Source of the DNA: Burkholderiaceae bacterium
GTDB taxonomy: Bacteria; Pseudomonadota; Gammaproteobacteria; Burkholderiales; Burkholderiaceae_C
NCBI GenBank assembly: GCA_030695205.1
Contig: JAUYTN010000059.1
Location: 124,001-188,000, forward strand
Length of the DNA: 64,000 nt
Direction of reading: 5' to 3'
The notes under the pieces were generated by a model, which did no database searches, was not told the DNA's origin, and saw nothing but the letters and a program-made list of their open reading frames with translations. Each line of letters begins with the position of its first letter. Within the stretch, counting starts at the first letter, position 1. Positions 1 to 7,387 of the stretch are shown here, piece after piece. Both the position numbers and the translations under genes were made by a program.

Positions 1-149
1 GTGGCCACCCCGGGGCAGCACCCAGCGCTGGTAAGCAGTTGTGAGGGGCTGCCAAGCTTTGGGGGGCCAATGTACGCACAAGCGGGCCAGCCGTGCATGC
101 CGTTGTTGCATGACCCGATAGATGGGGCGCCTCCGTGGTCCCGTGGTGT

Positions 150-1091
150 TCAGCCTGAGGTGCCTGCGCCGCTTGCCGCAACCACCACGTCGCTCAGGTT
201 GTCCCAGAACACCTGGGCGGGCCGTTTGGCCTTGACATGGGCCTGGGGCCGCTCGCGGTAGATGCGAATCTCCAGGGCCATGTCCCTGACCTCCCCCGCC
301 GAGACCAGTTTGCCGCTTTGCACCTCTTTGCGCACCGCACTCAGCGGCAAAAAGGCGATGCCATGCCCCTCCAGCGCCATGGCCTTGAGGCCCTCGGCCA
401 TGTCGGTTTCGTAGACCCGGTCCAGGTGCATGGCGGTACCCGCCTGCTTGAGGATGCTGTCCACCGTGCGGCCCAGGTAGGCACCGGGCGCATAACCCAG
501 GTAAGGCAAGGGATGGGCCGGCGTGCCGGGCAGGCGGTGCATGGGCTGGCCCGAGGCGTTGGGCTTGACATAGGGCGAGAGCTGCTCCTGGCCCAGCCGC
601 ATCATTTCGTAGCGGGCGGCGTCCAGCTGAATGGGCTGGGCGCTGTGGTGGTAGGCAATGAGCAAATCACAGTTGCCCTCGACCAGGCGCAACACCGCAT
701 CGTGCACGTTGAGCGCAATGAGGCGGCTCTTGATGGGCCCGCACACCTTGCGCAAGCCCGAGAGCCAGGCGGGGAAAAACGTGAACGCCAGGGTGTGGGG
801 CACCGCAAACTCGATCACGTCGCCCGCTGCGGTGTTGTGGGCGCGCAGCATGGCGCGGGTGGTCTGCAGGCCGTGCAGCAGGTCCAGCGACTGTTCGTAG
901 AGCGTTTGCCCGGCGGGGGTCAGGCGGGTGGGGTAGCTGCTGCGGTCCACCAGGTCGGTGCCGGCCCAGGCCTCCAGCGCCTGTATGCGCCGCGAGAACG
1001 CAGGCTGGGTGACGTGGCGCAGCACCGCCGAGCGGCTGAAGCTGCGCGTCTCGGCCAGGCTGACAAAGTCTTCGAGCCATTTGGTTTCCAC
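150..1091 (-). CDS. LysR-family transcriptional regulator, HypT/YjiE-like
   Basis: 313-residue DNA-binding regulator. Residues 1-60 form the winged helix-turn-helix, with the family pattern QPAFSRRIQALE near residues 29-40. The rest is the two-lobed effector-binding domain. The opening METKWLEDF and the recognition helix resemble E. coli YjiE/HypT, the hypochlorite-responsive LysR protein. That is a family resemblance only, and the effector is unknown. The start is a GTG preceded by AAGAGGTG at a good spacing. The exporter gene lies 69 nt upstream on the same strand, so the two could be cotranscribed, with an AT-rich dispersed repeat between them. Confidence 0.9.
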   Translation of the reverse strand: METKWLEDFVSLAETRSFSRSAVLRHVTQPAFSRRIQALEAWAGTDLVDRSSYPTRLTPAGQTLYEQSLDLLHGLQTTRAMLRAHNTAAGDVIEFAVPHTLAFTFFPAWLSGLRKVCGPIKSRLIALNVHDAVLRLVEGNCDLLIAYHHSAQPIQLDAARYEMMRLGQEQLSPYVKPNASGQPMHRLPGTPAHPLPYLGYAPGAYLGRTVDSILKQAGTAMHLDRVYETDMAEGLKAMALEGHGIAFLPLSAVRKEVQSGKLVSAGEVRDMALEIRIYRERPQAHVKAKRPAQVFWDNLSDVVVAASGAGTSG

Positions 1092-1109
1092 AGAGCACCT
1101 CTTAATATG

Positions 1110-1160
1110 TAGCTAACAACTCAATACCATCAAGCGATAACTGCCATTTTCTTATGTATT
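1110..1160 (-). repeat. AT-rich dispersed element, copy 1
   Basis: On the minus strand this reads ATGGCAGTTATCGCTTGAT, then a short spacer, then GTTAGCTACATA. It matches the family seen seven more times in the window (core ATGGCTTTTACGCTTGATA, then about 15 nt, then GTTAGCTAT). It fills the gap between the exporter stop codon and the LysR ribosome-binding site. Confidence 0.7.
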
Positions 1161-3032
1161 TTATGCCTCGTCGCCTTGCTGCTGCAGCGCCCACATCTGG
1201 GCATAGCGGCCATTGGCGGCCAGCAGCTGGGCGTGGGTGCCGCGCTCCAGCACCGTGCCGTGCTCCAGCACCAATATCTCATGCGCGTCCACCACGGTGG
1301 ACAGCCGGTGGGCAATCACCAGCGTGGTCTTGTTGGCGGCGGCGGTGCGCAGCTCGGCCTGGATGGCGCGCTCGTTGGCCGAATCCAGTGCGCTGGTGGC
1401 CTCGTCAAAAATGACAATGGGTGGGTTTTTGAGCAGGGTGCGGGCAATGGCCACGCGCTGCTTTTCGCCGCCCGAGAGTTTGAGGCCGCGCTCGCCCACC
1501 GGCGTGTCGTAGCCCTGGGGCAGGCTGACGATGAAGTCGTGGATGCGGGCGGCGCGGGCAGCGGCATGCACCTCGTCCGTGGTGGCGGTGGGCCTGCCGT
1601 AGCGGATGTTGTATTCGATGCTGTCGTTGAACAGCACGGTGTCCTGCGGCACGATGCCAATGGCCTGGCGCACGCTGGCCTGCGTCACGGTGGTGACGTC
1701 TTGCCCCGCAATGGTGATGCGCCCGCCCTCTTTTTGGTTTGTGACGTCATAGAAGCGGTACAGCAGCCGCGCCAGCGTCGATTTGCCCGACCCCGACGGG
1801 CCCACCACCGCCACCGTTTTGCCGGGTGGAATCTCAAAGCTCACGCCGTGCAAAATTTCGCGGTCGGCGTGGTAGCCAAAGCGCACGTTCTCAAAGCGCA
1901 CGCCAGGTTGGCTTGGAATCACCAGCGGCTGTGCCGCTGGGGCGTCGGCCACTTCGCGCTCTTTTTCAAGGAGTGTGAACATCTTGTCGAGGTCGGTCAG
2001 GCTTTGCTTGATCTCGCGGTACAGCACGCCCAGAAAGCCCAGCGGGATGTAGAGCTGGATCATGAAGGCGTTGATCATCACCAGGTCGCCCAGCGTCATC
2101 TGCCCTGCGGCCACCGCCGTGGTGGCCCGCCACAGCATGGCCACCAGCGCCGTGGCAATGATGAGCTGCTGCCCGGCGTTGAGCAGGCTGAGCGTGGTCT
2201 GGCTTTTGATGCGTGCCTTGCGCAGTTTCTCCAGGCTGCTGTCGTAGCGCTGGGCTTCAAAGGCCTCGTTGTTGAAGTATTTGACCGTTTCGTAGTTCAG
2301 CAACGAATCAATGGCCTTGCTGTGCGAGCTGCTGTCAAGCTCGTTCATCTCGCGGCGGAACTGGGTGCGCCACTCGGTCACCCGCACCGTGAAGACGATG
2401 TACAGCACCAGTGCCGCCAGCGTGGTGTACACGTACCAGGCCTCGAATTTCACGCCCAACAGGGTCAGCACCATGGCCACTTCAATGAACGTGGGCACGA
2501 TGCTGTAGAGCGAATACGAAATGAGCGACTGCACCCCGCGCGTGCCGCGCTCGATGTCGCGCGTCATGCCCCCAGTCTGGCGCTCCAGATGGAAGCGCAG
2601 GCTCAGGGCATGCAGGTGCTCGAAGGTTTGCAGCGCAATGCTGCGCGTGGCCCCTTCGGTCGCTTTGGCAAACACCAGCTCGCGCAGCTCGGTGAACAGG
2701 CTGGTGGAAAACCTCAGTGCGCCATAAGCCAGCAGCAGGCCTACGGGCACGATGAGCAACCCCTCCATACCCGGCGCCAGCCCGGTGGCGCGGCCCACGG
2801 CGGGGGTCATGGTGTCCACCAACTCTTTCAGCAGCAGCGGCACACTGACGTTGGCCCCCTTGGCCGCCACCATGAAACCCAGCGCCAGTACCACCCGCCA
2901 TTTGTAGGCCCACAAATAGGGCAACAGACGCTGCAGGGTGGCCCAATCGGTCCGTCTGGGCTTAGGTTGGCCAGGCGCTGCAGCTGCGTTGGCGGGGTGG
3001 TGGAACACAGAAGAGAGAGGTGCCTGGCGCAT
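1161..3032 (-). CDS. ABC exporter of the Atm1/ABCB7 type (fused permease-ATPase)
   Basis: About 623 residues. The N-terminal half is a six-helix type IV exporter membrane domain, starting with the helix after WAYKWRVVLAL. The C-terminal ATPase has Walker A GPSGSGKST, signature LSGGEKQRVAIAR, Walker B IVIFDEATSALD and the H-loop IAHRLS. Atm1-type proteins export glutathione-linked sulfur or metal conjugates from the cytoplasm as homodimers; that role is inferred here. I place the start at the ATG at 3030-3032, because the 49 codons upstream encode nothing family-like and would overlap the leader of the divergent thioesterase gene. The ribosome-binding site is weak, so the start is uncertain. 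Confidence 0.9.
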   Translation of the reverse strand: MRQAPLSSVFHHPANAAAAPGQPKPRRTDWATLQRLLPYLWAYKWRVVLALGFMVAAKGANVSVPLLLKELVDTMTPAVGRATGLAPGMEGLLIVPVGLLLAYGALRFSTSLFTELRELVFAKATEGATRSIALQTFEHLHALSLRFHLERQTGGMTRDIERGTRGVQSLISYSLYSIVPTFIEVAMVLTLLGVKFEAWYVYTTLAALVLYIVFTVRVTEWRTQFRREMNELDSSSHSKAIDSLLNYETVKYFNNEAFEAQRYDSSLEKLRKARIKSQTTLSLLNAGQQLIIATALVAMLWRATTAVAAGQMTLGDLVMINAFMIQLYIPLGFLGVLYREIKQSLTDLDKMFTLLEKEREVADAPAAQPLVIPSQPGVRFENVRFGYHADREILHGVSFEIPPGKTVAVVGPSGSGKSTLARLLYRFYDVTNQKEGGRITIAGQDVTTVTQASVRQAIGIVPQDTVLFNDSIEYNIRYGRPTATTDEVHAAARAARIHDFIVSLPQGYDTPVGERGLKLSGGEKQRVAIARTLLKNPPIVIFDEATSALDSANERAIQAELRTAAANKTTLVIAHRLSTVVDAHEILVLEHGTVLERGTHAQLLAANGRYAQMWALQQQGDEA

Positions 3033-3202
3033 GAACGGGTTCGGGCTGAAATGGCAGGGCCACGGGGAATGAAGCACCGGATTGGACCACCACTGGCCAA
3101 TGCCTGTGTCGCCGCGGGTACAACACCGGCGCTTGACCTCCTCGCGCCAGCCCGCATGGGCTGGGTAACATGGTGGCATTACCGCCAGCCACGTTCACAC
3201 CC

Positions 3203-3625
3203 ATGCCAACCACCACACACCCCAACGCCGTCAACCTGCCCACCGACAAAGACCTGGTGCTCAAGGTCATTCCCATGCCTGCCGACTGCAACGCCAACGG
3301 CGACATTTTTGGCGGCTGGGTCATGGCCCAGGTGGATCTGGCGGGTGCGGTGGTGCCTGCCCGCTACATCCAGGGCCGGTTTGCCACCGTGGCGGTGAAT
3401 GAGTTTGTGTTCAAGCAGCCGGTACGGGTGGGTGACATCCTGAGCTTTTTCAGCAGCGTCAAGCGCATTGGCAACACCTCCATCACGGTGCAGGTGGAGG
3501 TGTACGCCGAGCGGTTCAACAACCAGGGCAACTACCTGAAGGTGACCGAGGCCTCGCTGACCTACGTGGCCATTGACGACCTCGGCAAGCCCCGCCCCAT
3601 CCGCTACGAGCCCAAGCCGGCCTGA
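3203..3625 (+). CDS. YciA-type acyl-CoA thioesterase (hotdog fold)
   Basis: A 140-residue single hotdog-fold enzyme expected to hydrolyse acyl-CoA in the cytoplasm. The YciA signature NANGDIFGGWVMAQVDLAG is present, with the catalytic Asp in GDIFGG, followed by the FKQPVRVGD strand typical of the family. The ATG at 3203 is chosen over an upstream in-frame start at 3170 because family proteins start just before the LVLKVIPMP segment. It is divergent from the exporter gene, and its 3' end converges on the DUF3047 gene 3 nt away, so transcription from the two sides meets there. Confidence 0.88.
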   Translation: MPTTTHPNAVNLPTDKDLVLKVIPMPADCNANGDIFGGWVMAQVDLAGAVVPARYIQGRFATVAVNEFVFKQPVRVGDILSFFSSVKRIGNTSITVQVEVYAERFNNQGNYLKVTEASLTYVAIDDLGKPRPIRYEPKPA

Positions 3626-3628
3626 ACG

Positions 3629-4462
3629 TCAGCGGGCGGCCCCAGCCTGCAGGGCCACTGGGCCGTAAATGGCGCGGGTCTGCCCCTGGGTGTTGTCGGT
3701 GTCGGTCATCAGGCCCAGGCCAATGAGGGGGCCGGGTGGTTCGCCAAACACATGCTCGAAGTCCGCGCGAAAGTCGCGCTCGTAATGCAGCCACTGGCCC
3801 AGGCGCTGCGGGCCGTGCTCCACCACCAGGTAGCGGATGCGGTCTGAACGCGGGTTGTTCAGCACCGTACCCACCGGATACTGGGTGGTCCAGACGTAAG
3901 AAAGGGTGGCATAGGGCAAATCGCTGCCCGTCATCAGCCGGGTAAGTTCGGAGGCCACATGAAAGCGCCCCGGCAGCCGGGTGCGGTCACCGTCAAAGCC
4001 CAGAATCAGCCGCACGGGTGAGTCGCTGACATCGGCCTGGGCCAGGTCGGCCCCGGGCAGTAGGCCGTCCAGCCACCACGACCAGCGCACCTGGGTGGCA
4101 TCGGTGCGGGCGTGCTCCAGCGGCAGGTGCAGCAGGCTGAGCGTGCCGTTGGCACGCACTTGCAGACCAGGCTGGCCGTGTTGCAACACGGCCTCGAAGT
4201 CTGCCCAGCGCTTGGAGGGCATGGGACGCGGCAGCCAGCCCTGGAAAGCCCCTGTGGGCACCGTGGCCACCACTGCCGGGGTGCGCTCGCGGTCGTCGTC
4301 ATCGTCGGGGGCTGCGTCGGCCACCTGGGCGGGTGGGTGCTGGCAGGCGGCCAGCACAGCCACCAGCAGCAGGCCAGCCACCGCACGTCCACAGCGGCGC
4401 ACCGCTGCGGGCAGCCACACCTGGCACCTGTCTGTGCCACCCATCCTGTGAGTACCACTCAT
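3629..4462 (-). CDS. DUF3047 lipoprotein
   Basis: A 277-residue predicted lipoprotein. A basic N-terminus and hydrophobic stretch lead to the lipobox LAAC with the acylated Cys at residue 40. An Asp-rich linker (about residues 52-56) follows, then a DUF3047 domain with its WSWWLDGLLPGADL, LILGFDGDR and LSYVWTTQYPVGT segments. The function of DUF3047 is unknown. Its ATG overlaps the stop codon of the UbiM-like gene by 4 nt (ATGA), so the two are translationally coupled. A link to quinone or envelope redox chemistry is inference from that coupling only. Confidence 0.82.
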   Translation of the reverse strand: MSGTHRMGGTDRCQVWLPAAVRRCGRAVAGLLLVAVLAACQHPPAQVADAAPDDDDDRERTPAVVATVPTGAFQGWLPRPMPSKRWADFEAVLQHGQPGLQVRANGTLSLLHLPLEHARTDATQVRWSWWLDGLLPGADLAQADVSDSPVRLILGFDGDRTRLPGRFHVASELTRLMTGSDLPYATLSYVWTTQYPVGTVLNNPRSDRIRYLVVEHGPQRLGQWLHYERDFRADFEHVFGEPPGPLIGLGLMTDTDNTQGQTRAIYGPVALQAGAAR

Positions 4463-5835
4463 CCTCTGGCTCCGGTCAGAGAGGCCGCCACCATCTGGCG
4501 AAACGGGGCGAGCTTCTGGCCCACGCGCAGTGCCACATGCCGGGCAAGGCGGGCGGGGGCAGACTCGCTGGTGTACAGCCCGGCCACCAGCTGGGTGGCC
4601 AGGTAGGTGGGGCGGCTGGCCAGCCAGTGGGTGCGCTCGTAGCGGGACAGCACGGCGGGATCGGCCAGGCTGCGGCCCAGCCTGCGGGCACGTTGCAGCT
4701 CGGTGGCCAGGGCCTCCACGCTTTTGAGGCCCAGGTTAAAACCGTGCGCGGTGACGGGGTGCATGCCGCAAGCGGCATCGCCCACACAGGCCAAGCGGCG
4801 GCCCACCAGCCGCTTGGGGTACACAGCCACCAGCGGGTACACATGGCGGGTACTGGCCAGGGTCATGCGGCCCAACCGGTTCGCAAAGCGCTGCTGCATG
4901 GCGTCGTTGAAGGCGGATGGCTCCAGCACCTCCACCGCCTGCATCTCGCTGCTGGGCAGGGTCAGCACCACCGATGAGCGGTGCATGCCCGTGGCCGGAC
5001 AGGGGTTCATGGGCAGCAGGGCCAGGGTCTGGCCATAGTCGAACCATTCCCAGGCGGCATGGTGGTGGGGGGCATCGTGCGTCATGGCGCACACCAGCAT
5101 GCTGCGGCCAAAGTCGTGCATGTCGGCCGCCAGGCCCAGGGCGCGGCGGGTGCTGGAGTGGCGGCTGTCGGCGGCCACCAGCAGTTCGGCCGTCAGCACC
5201 TGCCCGTTGGCCAGCGTGACGCGGGCCACGTCGTCGTCGGTGGCAACGGACTGCACCGCCTGGCCGGCAACCAGCAAGGGCGGCACGACATCAGCGTAGA
5301 TAGCAGACTTTTCTTTCTTATCAAGCGAATAAGCACTTTTTTGCTCAAAATTTTCAGCATCCACAGCTGCCAACGCCTTGAAGGCGGCGCGGCGGATGTG
5401 GTGGTTGCCGACCAGATAACCCAACTCGCTGGGCACCACCCCATTCACCGCCGGGGCGTCGGCGTGGCTGATGGTCATGGCGAAGGGGTTGGGACCATCG
5501 AGCACGCGGGCGTCGCGCAGGGGCGAGATAGCCTCGGTCGGCAGATGGGCCCACAAGCCCAGCTGGCGCATCAGCTGGGCGCTGTGGTGGGTGAGTGCGA
5601 TTTCTCGCCCGTCAAAAGCGGGCTGGGCCAGGGCCTCGCGGGGCGACTGCTCCACCAGTGCCACGCGCAAGCCCAGTGGCTTGAGCCGCAGCGCCAGCGA
5701 CAGTCCGGCTGGCCCTGCGCCGACGATGAGCACATCGAAATGCGAGGCTAGCCCGGGTGCGGTGCGCACCGCGTCTGCGGCGTGGGGTGGGGCTAGTTGG
5801 ACGGTGGCGGAGTGGTTCATGGCAGTCACAGACAT
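4459..5835 (-). CDS. ubiM: UbiM-like FAD-dependent ubiquinone-biosynthesis hydroxylase
   Basis: A 458-residue class A flavin monooxygenase of the UbiH/UbiF/UbiM group, which hydroxylates the ring of ubiquinone precursors at the inner membrane. The FAD dinucleotide fold is at residues 37-48 ([12 protein letters not shown]), and the GD motif is the CVGDAACGMHPVTAHGFN segment in the C-terminal half. DGREIALTHHSAQLMRQLG favours UbiM, but UbiF or UbiH activity cannot be excluded. Residues of about 160-180 are Lys/Ser/Tyr-rich, unlike the rest, and come from an AT-rich repeat that adds in-frame codons without a stop. The DUF3047 lipoprotein gene follows with a 4-nt overlap. Confidence 0.82.
   Translation of the reverse strand: MSVTAMNHSATVQLAPPHAADAVRTAPGLASHFDVLIVGAGPAGLSLALRLKPLGLRVALVEQSPREALAQPAFDGREIALTHHSAQLMRQLGLWAHLPTEAISPLRDARVLDGPNPFAMTISHADAPAVNGVVPSELGYLVGNHHIRRAAFKALAAVDAENFEQKSAYSLDKKEKSAIYADVVPPLLVAGQAVQSVATDDDVARVTLANGQVLTAELLVAADSRHSSTRRALGLAADMHDFGRSMLVCAMTHDAPHHHAAWEWFDYGQTLALLPMNPCPATGMHRSSVVLTLPSSEMQAVEVLEPSAFNDAMQQRFANRLGRMTLASTRHVYPLVAVYPKRLVGRRLACVGDAACGMHPVTAHGFNLGLKSVEALATELQRARRLGRSLADPAVLSRYERTHWLASRPTYLATQLVAGLYTSESAPARLARHVALRVGQKLAPFRQMVAASLTGARG
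5299..5355 (-). repeat. AT-rich dispersed element, copy 2 (inside ubiM)
   Basis: On the minus strand it reads AAGTGCTTATTCGCTTGATA, then a spacer, then GTCTGCTATCTA. This matches the CGCTTGATA core and GCTATC end of the family. It lies wholly within the ubiM reading frame and is translated as about 19 residues. Confidence 0.65.
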
Positions 5836-5986
5836 GTTCGGGGCGACCTGGTCACACAGCGGTGCACCGGCGGCGGGACCAGCGGGTGGGCAGTGCGGGC
5901 AGGCGTTGCATGTGGGTCAATGGGCACGGCCGGGCAGCGTAAACGCAGCAAGGGGCGCAGCGCTTGACTCAGGTCAACGCCCCGGG

Positions 5987-6487
5987 TCAGGACACGATGT
6001 ACGCCCCCGAGCCGCACGACAGCAGCTTGCCGTCGGCCCCCAGGAATTCCATGCGGGTGCTGGCCACGCGCGAGCCCAGGCGCATGACCTCGGCCCGCAG
6101 CTCAAACACCTCGCCAATACCGGGGCGCAGGTAGTCGATGCGGAGGTCAATGGTGCCCAGCTTGGCAAAGCGGTGCAGGCGCTGCTCGACCGATTCGTCC
6201 ATGTGGCGGGCACCAATGGCGGCCATCACGGCCAGGCCGCCCATGGCGTCGAGGCTGGCGCTGATGACGCCGCCGTGGATGCGGTTGTAGGCATAGTGCC
6301 CCACCAGCTCTGGGCGCATGGCGATGCGGCCCACCACCTGCTCGGGCCGCACGCTCACCACCTTCAGGCCCAGCACCTGGTTGAAGACGATGCGCTGCTC
6401 GAAAATATCAGCCAGCGCGGCCACAAATTCGGGCTCGAATTCGACAGGGGTGGTTTCTGCTTTTTTGCTGCGGGTCGTTCGGGTCAT
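5987..6487 (-). CDS. PaaI/YigI-like hotdog thioesterase
   Basis: A 166-residue protein with the hotdog signature HYAYNRIHGGVISASLDAMG near residues 64-83, where HGG precedes the central helix. It resembles YigI/PaaI-type acyl-CoA thioesterases, which release free acid and CoA in the cytoplasm. The first 18 residues are a basic, poorly conserved tail. The enoyl-CoA hydratase gene ends 12 nt upstream on the same strand, so the two probably form a small acyl-CoA operon. The exact substrate cannot be read from the sequence. The 151-nt gap to ubiM contains no gene I can support. Confidence 0.85.
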   Translation of the reverse strand: MTRTTRSKKAETTPVEFEPEFVAALADIFEQRIVFNQVLGLKVVSVRPEQVVGRIAMRPELVGHYAYNRIHGGVISASLDAMGGLAVMAAIGARHMDESVEQRLHRFAKLGTIDLRIDYLRPGIGEVFELRAEVMRLGSRVASTRMEFLGADGKLLSCGSGAYIVS

Positions 6488-6499
6488 GCGGGTCTGGCG

Positions 6500-7264
6500 T
6501 CAGAGTTGAGAAAAATCGGGGTGGCGCTTTTGCATGAAGGCCCCAAAGGCTTCGCGGGCGGCAGGCTCGCGCAGCATGCGGCCAAAACTGGCGGCCTCTT
6601 CGTTCATTTGCGCCTGCACGCTGGCCGCTGGCAGCTTTTTCATGAGGCGTTTGGTCTCTACCAGGCTGGCCAAGGGCTTGGCGGCCAGTTTGCGGGCCAC
6701 GGACTGGGCCAGGGCATTGGCCTCGGAAGGTGGCACGATGCGGTTGACCAGCCCCACCTCCAGCGCGGCCTCGGCCATGACGGGCTCACCCAGCAGCAGC
6801 GCCTCGGCCGCGCGGTGATAACCCATGAGCTGGGGCACCAGCAGGCTGGAGGCGGCCTCGGGGCACAGGCCCAGGTTAACGAACGGCATGGAAAACGCCG
6901 CGTTATCGCCCGCATACACCAGGTCGCAATGCAGCAGCAGCGTGGTGCCTATGCCCACCGCCGGGCCACACACCGCCGCCACCGCGGGCTTGGGGAAGGT
7001 GCTGATGGCCCGCAGGAACCGAAACACCGGCGCATCCATCTCGGCAGGTGGGTTGTTCAGGAAGTCGGCAATGTCGTTGCCCGCGCTGAAAATGCTCTCG
7101 TGACCCTGAAACACCAGCACCCGGGTGGCCGGGTCCTGGGCAGCGGCTTCCACCGCGTCGGCCAGGGCGGCGTACATGGCGGCGGTGATGGAGTTCTTCT
7201 TATCCAGCCGGTTGAAGGTGATGGTGGCAATGCCAGCTTCTTGGTGGGTCAGGATGTCGGTCAT
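6500..7264 (-). CDS. Enoyl-CoA hydratase/isomerase family protein
   Basis: A 254-residue crotonase-fold enzyme. FSAGNDIADF is the CoA-binding, oxyanion-hole loop, and CGPAVGIGTTLLLHCDLVYA with LGLCPEAASS is the second half of the active site. The single Glu in LCPEAASS and the lack of a clear second acidic residue resemble enoyl-CoA isomerases as much as hydratases, so the reaction is left open. The ATG at 7262-7264 begins the family-typical MTDILTHQEAGIATITFN; the long in-frame extension upstream is not coding-like. The gene is divergent from the patatin-like gene across 123 nt. Confidence 0.87.
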   Translation of the reverse strand: MTDILTHQEAGIATITFNRLDKKNSITAAMYAALADAVEAAAQDPATRVLVFQGHESIFSAGNDIADFLNNPPAEMDAPVFRFLRAISTFPKPAVAAVCGPAVGIGTTLLLHCDLVYAGDNAAFSMPFVNLGLCPEAASSLLVPQLMGYHRAAEALLLGEPVMAEAALEVGLVNRIVPPSEANALAQSVARKLAAKPLASLVETKRLMKKLPAASVQAQMNEEAASFGRMLREPAAREAFGAFMQKRHPDFSQL

Positions 7265-7387
7265 GGGCGTGGGAAGGATGAACGGGAATGGGTCGTGGAT
7301 TGGCACACAATCCGCCAAATTACCACGAAAGCGCGCCTGCTCCCATGCCTGCGGCGGCGGCGCTGCCCCCTGCGAGACAATCCGGCC

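Noticed and set aside
1..261. Open frame of 86 codons at the window start, overlapping the end of the LysR gene
   Set aside because: It begins at the window edge, has no family-like sequence and runs into the LysR gene on the other strand. I see no gene I can support in 1-149.
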